DNA of 64,000 nucleotides from Prunus persica (taxonomy: Eukaryota; Streptophyta; Magnoliopsida; Rosales; Rosaceae). Below are positions 13,148 through 24,200 of this stretch, in pieces. The DNA lies in contig NC_034014.1 of NCBI RefSeq assembly GCF_000346465.2, positions 28,188,076 through 28,252,075 on the forward strand, written 5' to 3'. Numbering within the stretch: the stretch's first letter is position 1; each line of letters begins with the position of its first letter. The notes under the pieces were generated by a model. That model saw nothing but the letters and a program-made list of their open reading frames with translations, searched no databases and was not told the origin of the DNA. The position numbers and the translations under genes were made by a program.

Positions 13148-13760
13148 GTTTGATTTGAAACTTCAGCTGCCCCGCACAATGCAACAGTCACCTGAACCAC
13201 AAAATGTACTTGTTGTCACAATTGAAGTCGGATAACAAAACATCAAAATCCAAACAGCCATTAAACCATTAATCAAACAAATACTAAGAAAACATGGCAC
13301 ACGTTTAACGATTCATTCTCCCAGGATAAAAACCACCAGCACCTATGCCTCCAAAGAAAATCCAAACAGAACAAAGATGTAATTTTGCAATCGGGAAACC
13401 GATGCAGGGATACACATTAAGCATCTATCATCAAACAATGATTATAAGCTTTAATTCGACAAACCGGACGGATTTCTCGGGAAAAAGTTAAAAACTTTAT
13501 CTGAATCCGAGATCTGTGAGATACATGGCGTCCAAAATTTCAACAAATTGCATAGAATTCTATTCAATTCAGCGACTCATCGTGGAATTTATATATCGGG
13601 AAAAGAGCGAACTTTCATACAGTTTATATTACGGACAGTTGTTATTACGAACAGAAGAAGGTTTCAATTGGAGTAGAAGCTCGGAGAGATAGAGAAACAG
13701 AGAGAGAAGGTACCTGAAGTGGCCGCAATGCTATGCACAGAGAGGAAGCGAGAGAGAGAA
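13148..13760 (-). promoter_or_regulatory. 5' UTR of eIF3a with a leader intron
   Basis: Read on the minus strand, a purine-rich leader at about 13714-13760 ends in CAG at a GT donor (13713-13712). A matching acceptor sits at 13192-13193, followed by a 44-nt leader to the ATG at 13147. The roughly 520-bp leader intron is inferred from splice signals only. Such introns often raise expression of plant housekeeping genes. Confidence 0.55.
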
Positions 13761-14702
13761 AGAAAGAGGAGATTGTTTTAGGGTTTTAGGTTTGTTGTCC
13801 AATCCGAGAAAGATTGGAGTTACTCGTTCAGTCCGATAGATTGGGCTCTAAATATGGACTAAATGAATGATGTGGCCGACTTTGATCTTAAGGGTTTTGC
13901 AGATTCGCGCTCTTATTTTGGGCCGGGCTTTGGTATGGTCCACACAATTTTTACATAGATGAGTTGGGAATGAAATCATCTGCTCCTTATATACATATAA
14001 TTTTCCTGGTCTATGTTGGAAAGGAAAATATTTGCCTCCTTTTCTTAGGAATAGTAACTCATCTTTTCTATCAATCACAAATATGTGCGTAAATCTTTCC
14101 TTCTGTTTTTCTAATAAATTATTTTTTCATGTGTCAAAATGTAATTTGTATGAACCAGGAATGTTTTCATTTAAAGAAAAAGGCAACTAGCATCCTAAAA
14201 AAAAAGTGTCTTTTTAACTGCAACACTATTTACACTATAATAATAGTAAGATGTATAATTTTCTTGGTCACAATATGCGGAAGGAAAACACTAGTCTTCT
14301 CCCTCTAGGAGTAGTAATTGTAATTCCTACTTTCATGTCAATTCTAGTTGGACATGTACACATAAGTGTTTCCTTTTGTATTTCTGATTGCATGCGTGTT
14401 AAAATGTAACTTGAATAAACCAGGAATGTCTCCATGGAGAGAAAGAAACCACCCATACGCTAAAATCTGTATTAACACAAAACGAAAGTGTCTTTTAAAC
14501 CGCAACACGACTTGCACTAAATTTTTATTTTTATTGATCAGGTTTGCTATTGTCCTAAAGAATAGTTAGAAGCTAGTAACAAAAATACAAGATCAAATAC
14601 AATTTCAACATAATTCCATCCTAATTATTGGTACATTTTATATCATCACACTAAACTTATCTCTGCAATTCTCTAGCACTGGTTGCTTCTGTTTAAGGGG
14701 AA
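13760..14702. other. Intergenic region upstream of eIF3a
   Basis: No coding exon recognised. It holds the presumed eIF3a promoter (GAGA-rich near 13740-13780) and AT-rich DNA. Segments near 14060-14215 and 14290-14500 share phrases (AGGAATAGTAACT / AGGAGTAGTAATT, AACCAGGAATGT, AAAGTGTCTTTT), so this looks like an old tandem duplication of about 270 bp. Confidence 0.45.
14060..14510. repeat. Diverged tandem duplication, period about 270 bp
   Basis: Phrases recur in the same order: TAGGAATAGTAACT then TAGGAGTAGTAATT, TTTCTAATAAATT then TTTCTGATTGCAT, GAACCAGGAATGT then AAACCAGGAATGT, AAAGTGTCTTTTTAACTGCAA then AAAGTGTCTTTTAAACCGCAA. Spacing is about 250-285 bp. The second unit also carries the preceding AAATATTTGCCTCC / AAACACTAGTCTTC phrase. 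This is an eye-level alignment; the exact ends are uncertain. Confidence 0.5.
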
Positions 14703-15865
14703 CTATGGTACCCACACACACACAACAACTTGCAAACAATCCGGGTCTCCGCCCCAAACTGCAACATACTCGTGGAAGACTGAGTCTTGGTAGTCGTCCA
14801 TGCTGCAAACCGGAACATACTCTTGGGTTTCTATATTGATGTCGAACGTGAACAGGCGGCCTTCCTGGGAAACCATAAGAAGCAGCTGATCATGGCTGCT
14901 GCCTCTCCAATATCGCGACGGTGTCGGGACATCTTCCAACGCTGTAAAGGCAAATAGCTTCGTCCAACCGCCGCCGTCATCCATCAACCATAATCCCATC
15001 GATCCATCATGAATGGATGCATAAAGAGCAACGGATTCGTCCCACACAACAAGCTGACTATCTGGAGTATAGCCCGAGTCATATATGATGTCGGGAAACA
15101 ATATAGGAACTCCTTCAGTTGCTCATTTCCCGCCCAATAACAAAATCCCTTGTAGTACAACATCTGTAAACAACCAGGCAAAATGTAGGTGGTTTCGGTT
15201 TCTAAAGTGTCCGTGTTGATTTCTCTCCAAGAATCGGTAGATAGAATGTAGAGTTATATTGTGGGAGGATTGCAAAGGAGGTGTTCATCATTGCCGTCGT
15301 TGTCGTCGCCCTCACCGTTTTCAGTAATGTTAACAACTTTGAAATCCCTGGTTTTCGGGTCGCTTCCGAATCCCAAAGCACCAACACCTGGGTCAGGGGA
15401 AGCACACCTTTTGAATTCCCTGGTCGCCGGGTTGCATAAAACCATGTTGTTGTCGGAATCGGCTAGACAAATGATCCAGTCAGCATGCCCATGAAGGGTC
15501 GCAGATTTCAAATCCTCAAACCCAAAACATTGTTCCCTAGCTATGTCTTCGGCGACAAAACTATGAATCTTGTTTTGCTCATTCTCATCAGCAGCATCTT
15601 CGCCAGCATTGCCGTAGCTGTTACTAACCAATGTGAGGAGAGTTTCCCTGTCGTCGGTTTCGGTGTTCTTGAGGACCGAGCGCTTGAAAAAAAGACTGCT
15701 GGAGGTACGCGTGGAATTGGAGAGGTGTGTGGTTATGGAATGGGGGTTGTTGATCACGTTTTACCAGGATTTATGGTCGCATTTGAATCGAACCAGAGAT
15801 TTTGGCGGCAGTCTTGAGAGAATATTCAATGCCGTATCTTCTGGCAGATTGCAAAGCTCTGTCAT
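14703..15865 (-). pseudogene. F-box protein with F-box associated domain, inactivated
   Basis: The reading starts with ATG at 15865 and gives an F-box: LCNLPEDTALNILSRLPPKS, then LVRFKC and HKSW. A TAA (15761-15763) interrupts the F-box right after the conserved Trp. The same frame then continues through an F-box associated domain (LCNPATREFKRC, DPGVGALGFGSDPKTRDFKV) to a second in-frame TAA (15254-15256), and on through YILSTDSWREI, LPGCLQMLYYKGFCYWAG. Near 15100 the frame shifts: FLYCFP goes out of frame and FPDIIYDSGYTPDSQLVVWD resumes in another. The tail ends at 14703. Two stops and one frameshift make a functional product very unlikely. Intact members are substrate adaptors of SCF ubiquitin ligases. 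Confidence 0.85.
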
Positions 15866-16466
15866 TTCTGCTTCAATGGTACTTTCTCTGTTTTTCTCCT
15901 TTCTCTGTTTTTCTTCTGTTTCTTTTGTATTTATTTGTATCTACAGATCAAATTAGACAACACACAGACGCAGACATTTTCATAAGAAAATGCTTTAAAG
16001 TTTCGAACTTTATGTGAACCCAAAGATCAATGATGCAAAAAGGCGTACAGATTTGATGGGTTGTGCAATGCAATATGGATTACAGCTATTCATATCACAG
16101 AGAGAGAGAGAGAGGAAAAAAAGAGAAAGTAGCTGAAGGCAGAAGTGGTCGCAATGTGATTGATGGACGAGAGGGAGGGAGATCCGGGAGCGAGAGAGAC
16201 GGTTTTCAGGTTTGTACTGTCCAATAGGAGACTCGAGATTGTTTTCCAAATAAAAATGCCACTTCTTTTTTTGCCCCCTAGAATTGAAAGACACAGCTCC
16301 ACGGCTCCACCCACCCACGTCTGCCAACTCTTCCCCCCACTTCTCCAATCAACTTTCTCTATTTTCTCGGGGGCTACCAACAAAGTTATATAATATTGCA
16401 ATGACCACTTCGATTTGCAGATAGAAAGTTGGAAGGAAAACTCAAACTGTAGTTGTTAATATCGCA
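15866..16466. other. Divergent intergenic region
   Basis: Separates the broken F-box gene (-) from the + strand ORF at 16467. It contains a (GA)n run near 16099-16118 and no recognisable exon. It may hold the promoters of both flanking genes. Confidence 0.45.
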
Positions 16467-17198
16467 ATGGACCGCAGAAATATACCACAACGCCCTCCGC
16501 TGTCATATTTTATTAGGATCACTATTCGTCAGCCAAAGATAAGGATTAAGGTCCCCAAATTGCTAGCCAAGACCATGCAAAAACGATTTGACTATGGGTG
16601 CCGCAAGAACATCGATGGAGGATATAATAAGCAGCATTGCACGAAGGAGAAGGAGAAACTCAGGAACAAACCCAGAAAGCTTCTGCCGAGGAAAATCAGT
16701 TCCCTCTTCACCTATGCATTTGGCAACATGAAGATCAAATCACCAGAGAAAAAGTCTTCCTCCAATGGCAGAAGTTTCATGAAAAGCAAAACCAAGTGCA
16801 ACAGCAGAGCCAACGATGATGATACTAACCTATGTGCACCTTTTTGTTATATCAAAGGTGATAATGCTGAACGAGTTGATATTGGTGTTGCTCATGCTAC
16901 TTTCAGGGTGATTGGGGAGCAAGAAAGTTCAGGTAACTTGAATTTGGTTCCATCAAAATTCATGCCAACTAATCGCTGGAAGTCGAGAATGGCAAGGTCC
17001 CTAACGAAAATGGTAAGTAGGCAGATCGATTGGGAAGATAATTCAAAGCAAGAAGATAGCAAAGCTATGGAAGAAAGAGGTGCCCAAGAGTTATGCAAGA
17101 AAAGGATTCTAATGGGAAGCAAGTGCAGACCACTGAGTTTATCTGGCACCCTTCAGTATGATGAAAATGGCATTTTGATAACTGAGATCATGCCATGA
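16467..17198 (+). CDS. Basic plant protein of unknown function, single exon
   Basis: An intact, intronless 243-residue ORF. It is Lys/Arg-rich throughout (KIRIKVPKLLAKTMQKRF, KEKEKLRNKPRKLLPRK) and has a short serine/lysine stretch (SPEKKSSSNGRSFMKSKTK). Its most family-like part is the end: KRILMGSKCRPLSLSGTLQY followed by DENGILI. That terminal motif (hydrophobic-MG-x-[KR]C[KR]PL, then SG-x-L-x-YD-x-x-G) recurs in small uncharacterised plant proteins as I recall them. There is no signal peptide or membrane segment. The basic composition would fit nuclear localisation, but no function is claimed. The ATG at 16467 is preceded by AATATCGCA. Confidence 0.65.
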   Translation: MDRRNIPQRPPLSYFIRITIRQPKIRIKVPKLLAKTMQKRFDYGCRKNIDGGYNKQHCTKEKEKLRNKPRKLLPRKISSLFTYAFGNMKIKSPEKKSSSNGRSFMKSKTKCNSRANDDDTNLCAPFCYIKGDNAERVDIGVAHATFRVIGEQESSGNLNLVPSKFMPTNRWKSRMARSLTKMVSRQIDWEDNSKQEDSKAMEERGAQELCKKRILMGSKCRPLSLSGTLQYDENGILITEIMP

Positions 17199-17587
17199 TA
17201 TTGGTATTTGTACCCTTCATGATTCTGTTTTCTTTTCAATTTACTCGTGTTATTTATTTTTATTTTTTTATGTTCAAGACCCGTGTTCTTGTTAGATGTA
17301 AAGATTTTGCATGTTTCTTCTTATAAAAGTATTTAGCTCTTGTTATATTGTTAATGCTTTCACAAATGCACGGCATTTGTTTTGGTCCATACCAATGCTG
17401 TACACAAAACCAAGAGTTATACTTTATCCTGAAAAATGACTGCCTGAACAGTCAGTAAAAATGATCTTTATATGAACTCAAGTAATGGATGTACAGGAGA
17501 TACTGAAAGCACTAGCTGTAAAAGGTTCAGAAATCCAAAGACGGTTGAAATACATTCACATTAACATGAACTAGTCAACCAACATTA
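17199..17587. other. Convergent 3' region
   Basis: Between the stop of the + strand ORF (17198) and the stop of the - strand splicing-factor copy (17588). It should contain both 3' UTRs. Nothing else is seen. Confidence 0.5.
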
Positions 17588-18833
17588 TCACATCTTCAGA
17601 GGTTTCAATCCAAGAGATGCACGGAGCCTGTTCACTTCAGCAATATCTGGATCTGGATGGTCTGTCCCATCAGTCTTCTTCTCCTTCTTTTCTTTCTTCT
17701 TCTTTGACTCCTCACAAGTGCCATGCTCATCATGCCCATCCTGTCTCCTGGGACTCATGCTGCTGCGGCCATGTCTTTTGCGATTATCCTGACCCTCATG
17801 ATCCCTACTCCGACTTCTGCTCCTTGAATAGCTCCTCCTCCTGCCACAATCCCTCTTTTGCCTATCCCGCTCCCTATCGTGACCATGATCCTTGTCATCT
17901 CTTAGTCGATAACAGTCACGATCCCTATCTCTTTCTCGTCCATGTCCGTGTTCCCTGTCATAGTCTCTATTCCTATCATAGTCTCTGTCATAATCGTGGT
18001 CCCTGTTTTATGGGAGTAAATAAGGAAACAGAAATGGCAGTGTTAGCTTCAAGATGACAGTTTCAATCCTTTGTAACAAACAGTAACTATATGGTAGAAT
18101 TCGACATTTACAAATGAAATCAACCACAGGGCTTCCCAGAAAAAGAACCAAAGGCATTCAATTAACCAACTTTGCGGAATTAACTCCAAATGCAAAATAA
18201 GAAAAGACACAACTGACCAGGGAACCATATTTACACTGCAGGAAAAATGTATGATCCATCATACTTCTCACTGCACACTGTCAGTGCAGAGAAACCTGGA
18301 GGGATATCACTATAGGAAGCCATTATATAACACCTATGGCTTAAAATTCAATGGTAGAAACTTCAATGACATATGAATGTACTAGTCTGAATTTGAATAG
18401 TCAGACAACAGCTTCCACTTTAAAAGTCATTATTTTTATGACGTAAAAGTCTAATAAATTTCCCACAACAGCTACAAGACTGGTTCATCCAAAGACAGGC
18501 AGAACCCAAATGAAAATCCGTTGAGATAACTTGAATGGATTTCGTGTTTACCCAGACACTCATTTATAAAAGGAAAAAAAATCAGTTTAGACTTGCTTTA
18601 TTTTCTTTTCTTTTGCCTCTCATTCTATTACTCCATGCTCTCAGCTTGATTTTCAACAAAATTTTACTTCCCCCACACCCCAAAAAGAAAAAAGAGAGAA
18701 GAGAACATTCAGTTTAGTTCAGAAATCACCTGAAGATCCAAAATATCTCCACTCACACACAATAACACAAAGAATAAGAACCCAACCAATCTAATTCCCA
18801 GAGCTATTAACCAAGCCTTCATCCCAACCGACC

Positions 18834-18881
<48 letters not shown>

Positions 18882-20735
18882 AGTTATTTGTCAGAATTAA
18901 TATATGGTAAACATAAAAAATTTGTATAAAAGAAAATTGTTCATTCTCAGTCAATTATCATGATTCAAGGAGTCTGTACTGTACCTTACTATGTTAAAAA
19001 AATATACAAAAATATTACAAAGAAACATCAGTCAGTGACCAACATAAACATTACTTCCATGTCTAAAAAACAAATCACATGCTACAAACAAACAGAGAAA
19101 CGAACCTGTATGTGTGACTGTCGCGTCTTCTACCCCTGTCCCTTTCCCTTACAGGGCTTCGGCCACGATAATAATCCCTACCATGGACTTCATCATCCAC
19201 TCCATCAAGTTGATCGTTCTCCTCTTTCTCTCCCTTCTCCTCAAAGTCCTCCTCCAATGCACTTTTCCTGCGTTCCAATGAACCAGTTGCTTCCAGAGTC
19301 CATCTGTGTGAATATAGAAAGAAATTACATACATAAACCTAAAATTGTAGAAGTTAAATTGGACCTCATGGAAACCTAGAACAGGGGAGAGATACAAGGG
19401 GCCAAGATGCATTCCAAACGTAAAGAAGGGTGAGGATATTCAACTATGTCTATAGTAAAAACAAAAAACAAAAGTCACCATGATAAAATCAACTAGGAAA
19501 TTTTTATTCCAATAAACAACCACCTTTTCTTAATTCTTGGCATCGCAATGTCACATGAGTAATCTTTTGTCAGAAGTTCATCAATAACCTCATCCACATG
19601 CGTCAAGGCATAATCTGATACAATTAGAGCAAGAAATAATTAGCATTCTCATTAAAATCCAATAGTAAGTATGTTAATCAATGCAAACTTCAGAGATGAT
19701 CATAACTTACTCCCGTCAGCCAAATTTCTCCTCAACTTCCGATAGTCATTGTACAGAGGCTCTAGGTACTGGTACACATCAGTCTCGGTGCCCGTAAGAC
19801 GCAAATAAAATGCACCAAGTATCCAGACATATTTGAAATGCACATAATAAATGTTAACTTTTGGAAAGATACTATAAGAAAAAATGCTCCATGTCCACAT
19901 GAAATGTGAAAAATATATATATATTCAGCATTAAGAATCATAAAGCTACTTCAACAAGAACATAACAAAAACAATCTCCACCCTACCAAACCAACTTGCA
20001 CTATTATCCCAACCCTTACTGTTTCGACCTTTCTAAGCAAAAATTCAAAAACAGGAAATCACCAATTTCCTCTTCATATAACAAGACCCTATTATTTCCC
20101 GTATCCTTCCTTTACCACCACCTAACACAACAAAGAATATCAGATATATCTCCTACATTTTTCACATAAAGCAAAACAATAATATTCCTTTCATACTACC
20201 ACATAGCCAAACCACCCAAAATATTTCATTCCGCATCTGAAATAATTCAACGTCTAAAACACACTTTTCGGATTAGGGTTTCTCAGCAAAAACCACAAAA
20301 CTCCAAATTCCCCTTCCTTTCCCTTCAACACAAATTCTCCCAACTAACAGAGCATGCACATTGTCAATCACATAACATAAGCACGTCCAAAACCAATTAC
20401 AGTTACTATCAAAAGCAATTAGTTAACTGGACAGTAAAACTCACTTGTAGTCGTCGTTTTTTATGAACTCGATAACGATCTCCTTCGCGGGCTGGATCTG
20501 AAGCATCTTCATCACGTGGCACATGAAAGGCGTGGGCTTACGGTTCCCTCCGAAGGTCCCACCGATGTGGTCGAGCTCCATGGCTTTGTCCACTAGGGTT
20601 TCGGCCGTCAACCCGAAGCACTGCTCCTTCCAGGTACGTGTTCTGGTATATCTTCGACCGTACGATATTCTCCACTAGGTTCTGCGGGTTCATCCCCCTT
20701 ATGCTCTTTGCGGACGGATCTGTACGGTTCGCCAT
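17588..20735 (-). pseudogene. PRP38: PRP38-type pre-mRNA splicing factor, frameshifted and splice-damaged copy
   Basis: Five exons can be traced: 20445-20735, 19711-19832, 19524-19614, 19106-19303 and 17588-18002. Content matches plant PRP38A (U4/U6.U5 tri-snRNP, spliceosome activation): MANRTDPSAKSIRGMNPQNL, YLEPLYNDYRKLRRNLADG, LTHVDEVIDELLTKDYSCDI, PRIKKRWTLEATG, then a long Arg/Asp/Ser-rich tail with RSYSRSRSRSR, ending LRASLGLKPLKM. Three defects sit in conserved parts. An extra base at 20633/20634 shifts the frame after KIYQNTY, giving a stop after about 65 residues. The acceptor of intron 1 reads AA instead of AG (19833-19834). The conserved Arg of KYVRILGAF is Trp (19823-19825, consistent with CGG to TGG). 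Without the extra base the coding length would be 1115+1 nt and in frame. Either a young pseudogene or null allele, or local sequence error; the splice-site loss argues against simple error. Confidence 0.8.
18834..18877. repeat. (CA)n microsatellite
   Basis: About 22 uninterrupted AC dinucleotides inside the last intron of the PRP38 copy. A likely polymorphic marker site. Confidence 0.95.
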
Positions 20736-21290
20736 AGCCGGAAGAGGAGAGAAATTGAAATGGAAAGTGGACGAAGCGTGAGAGGGGCAAATAAACCCTA
20801 ACCCTAAAATCAGAGTGTGAGATAGAGATAAATAGAGACATTGAATATAGTCTGAGGGAGTTGGACGGTGCGTTTTGGATTGAAAAGGAATTATTCCCGC
20901 CATGTCTAAAACGACGTGTCGTTTACTTTGCCTCAAAGCTATACCACTAAAACCCGTTGAGCTATAGATTAAGGGTGTTCTTGTAATTTCACATCAACTT
21001 GTTGGTTGACCGTTGAGCCTTGTAGTTTCATATGCAAGCATTTTTATGGGAAACAAGAACCAATAGATAGATAACCAAACATCATACAAAAAAACACATT
21101 CGTTTGTGAGATGACCATTTTCCTTGGCCTCTGAATTATGAGTTACAACTACTAAATGTGTCCCTAGTCTCTATCCACATATCAACCTACATCCAAACTT
21201 ATCTTTTTGATAAGGGACAAATGAGCAACTGAAAACCTAAGATTCTATACTGAGAAATTACAGCTCAGGACATGTCCTAAGAACTTAAAA
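20736..21290. other. Intergenic region between PRP38 copy and TPR2-like gene
   Basis: Contains the 5' UTR and promoter of the PRP38 copy (pyrimidine/purine-rich near 20750-20850) and the 3' UTR of the TPR2-like gene. No other gene is seen. Confidence 0.5.
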
Positions 21291-24200
21291 CTATTCTCGT
21301 CTTTGTATTTGATCGTGTGTGTGGTTGCTGGTGGTCGATGACGATCCCGCTCTTCCATTAAGTGTTCCGTTCTCAACAGGCGGGGACGATCCCCACTTCC
21401 CCTCTGATTCGGTGGGCTCAATAACTTTAACAGAGCCATCGCCCAACCCGACAGCAAACTGGTTGGGTTCTTGTGGATGTACTGCAACAACAAGCGGGTA
21501 CACAGCTTGGCTTCTACAATGTAGCACACGGCAGGATTAGTTAAAAAAGATCGGATCAAGAACCTTAAAAATTCATGGTAAGTTCTCCACAGCTTACCCA
21601 TTCAAGACTGCTTGGGATAGGTATGCTGATGGAGCAATGCGGCATCTAAGTCTTAAGGTATCAGCATCAAACACCCCTATGTTACTGTCAGAAAAGGCAG
21701 CATATACTAGTTGACTGTTGCAGGAGTATGCTGCATAAGATATGGGTGCAGGAAGTACATCTTGTGGAAGCCACTGAGATGGAAGAACAAAATTATAGTA
21801 ACAAATCTAGGATCATCCCTGGTTTAACTAAAACATCAGAGTAAACTTTCTACCTGTCGGATGCAATCCATCTTTGAGGCATCATATATGGCTAGTTGCG
21901 TGTCATGAACCACCAGCAAGCGAATTTGGTCAGAATGGAATTGCACTCGAGTGTCACCAGCAGGTGCCTTTCCAGAAGGTATATGTATTGCAACTGATTT
22001 CCTCTTCTCCCATGTATCAATGCTCCACACACAGAGCTGCAGGTTGCAGTTAAATGTATAGTTTAGATTTGGAAAAGACAACGCCAATGGGTTACTGGGC
22101 ATTTTATCAAAATAACCAAATAATTTACTTACTTGAGCATCAGAACCGGACGAAACGAGTATATTAAGATTGGTTGAGAAAGCTAAACCAGTAACCCGCT
22201 TCTGGTGACCCTTCATTTTTGATCTCACCTAAAATTAACAGATAAATCATGTAAGGTCTTTAGCAATGCAACATATGGAATTCATAGTTTTGAGGCAAGA
22301 AAGAAAATAAGATTAAAGCATATGAAATGGAGATGAAACTGATAAGTAATTACCTCATCAAGTCTAACATTGTAAATGTGGATGGTAGAATCTTCCATTC
22401 CAATGGCTATGATGTTATTATCCAGAGGATGGAATGCTATGAAGGTGGATGCAGGAGGAGGTGCCATGAATGTTGTCATTACCTACAACTCAAAGAAACT
22501 CATATGGTTAACCATAAAAAAGGATCCCAATATTTTGAAAATTTTCTAGATTGTATGTCGATTTACCTTAAATGTCATCATGTTAAATAATGAGACCTTT
22601 CCACCACAAGCTGACATTACATAAGAGTCATTCTTTGAGAGTGCTATGCATGGAACTGCTTCTTCAAGGTCAACACCTGTGACATCATTAGTCATAAGAA
22701 GACCACTGTTTGGTTGCCAATGCTGTGGAACAACACTGGCAGTGGCCTTTAAACACCAACAAACTTCAGAAGATGCACTGAACTAGATGGAAAAGAGAGG
22801 AAAAACAGATGATTGAACACTTCTTCTAGGTTAGCGATTACCTTTCCACTTGGATTTTGTTCATTACGGACCCACTTCCACAGCTTCTGCACGCCATTTG
22901 ACCCAAGTGCCAAAATGCCAGTACCAGAATTTGTGTATAGGAGTCGAATAACCTAAATTTAAATGCAATGGTTTAAGAATATCATGGCATATAAATGTCA
23001 CAATAGAATGTGATAAGCATGAAATACTTAACACACCTTGCTGGAAGTATCTGTTGTGTCAGGCATGGTAGCTAGCCGGCACTGTGCACAATCCTGAATG
23101 TCAGTCAACTGCCAGATCTTGGATTTATCAATTGCATCATCCAGACTTCTCATTTTTTCGAAACTTCTACTCATGTGATCAATTCCAAGCTTGAAATAGA
23201 GCCAAAATAATCAAATGAATGCTATGCCACTTTACAAAGAATATTTGAAAATAAATAAAAAGAAAAAACATTTAGAAAGATCAACTGACATACAAGAATT
23301 GGTGTAGACCTAACAGGAGAGCTCCTTTCCACTTTACAATTGACCGCACTAACATTTGTAACAGACGGCGAGCCAGATGCCTATTTAGACACAAATAATA
23401 CGGTCTTGAAGATGTAATGAAGAAAAAAAATTATAACAAAAACACGGCCAAATAAATGATTAAAACCTTGATAACAGTAGATTCAATGGGAGGCCTTAGT
23501 CCCTCAAAAGATGTGGTGGACTCCATAAGTTTCAGCGTTTTAACTCCAACAGCATTTGCAAGTATTTTGAATCCATTGTCTGCTGTTGTGACAGCAAGAA
23601 GATTTCCTTCTCTGTTGAATCTCAAGCGAGGTTGGCTCTGAAAAATATAATATAATGATATCATGCCCTAAATCGACATCCAGGGGAGGGGAGTTTAAGA
23701 AATAAACTAGAAATTATAACAAAATACTGACCGGAAGTCCACCCTCTGCATCTGTGCTAGTCAGAATGTTGTTATTGTCCATATCCCAAAACTTTATTTG
23801 GCTATCTTCACCCACAGCCAAAAAATGATTCTGTGTTGTGTCGAACTGCACAACCCCTGCTGATTTCTTTCTGAATCCAGAATATGTTCTCTTTATTGCT
23901 CCTTCACTTTCATTCCATTCAACTAGAAATGATTCTCCCTCTTTACTTGTTCCGCAAGAGAACAATCTGAAATGATGATAATAATAATAATAATCAATCT
24001 ATAGGATAATATGAAATGATGGCACTCACATAAGTTTTGACAAGACATTTCAACTGACTCATACGTTTGTCAAAACTGCGAGATAATAACAGAAAAAGGA
24101 GTAATAAATTTTTTTACTAAATACTCAATTTGTAGAGGTCCATATTTTAAAATTTTCATACCGACTTCCATCAGCACTGTATAGCATTGTCGTACACCAC

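Noticed and set aside
18709..18954. Open minus frame with a run of alternating Cys-Val
   Set aside because: It is the translation of the (CA)n microsatellite in an intron.
20608..20841. Alternative reading of PRP38 exon 1 as a different small protein
   Set aside because: It is an out-of-frame reading of the same exon; the conserved PRP38 sequence resumes only after allowing the one-base shift.
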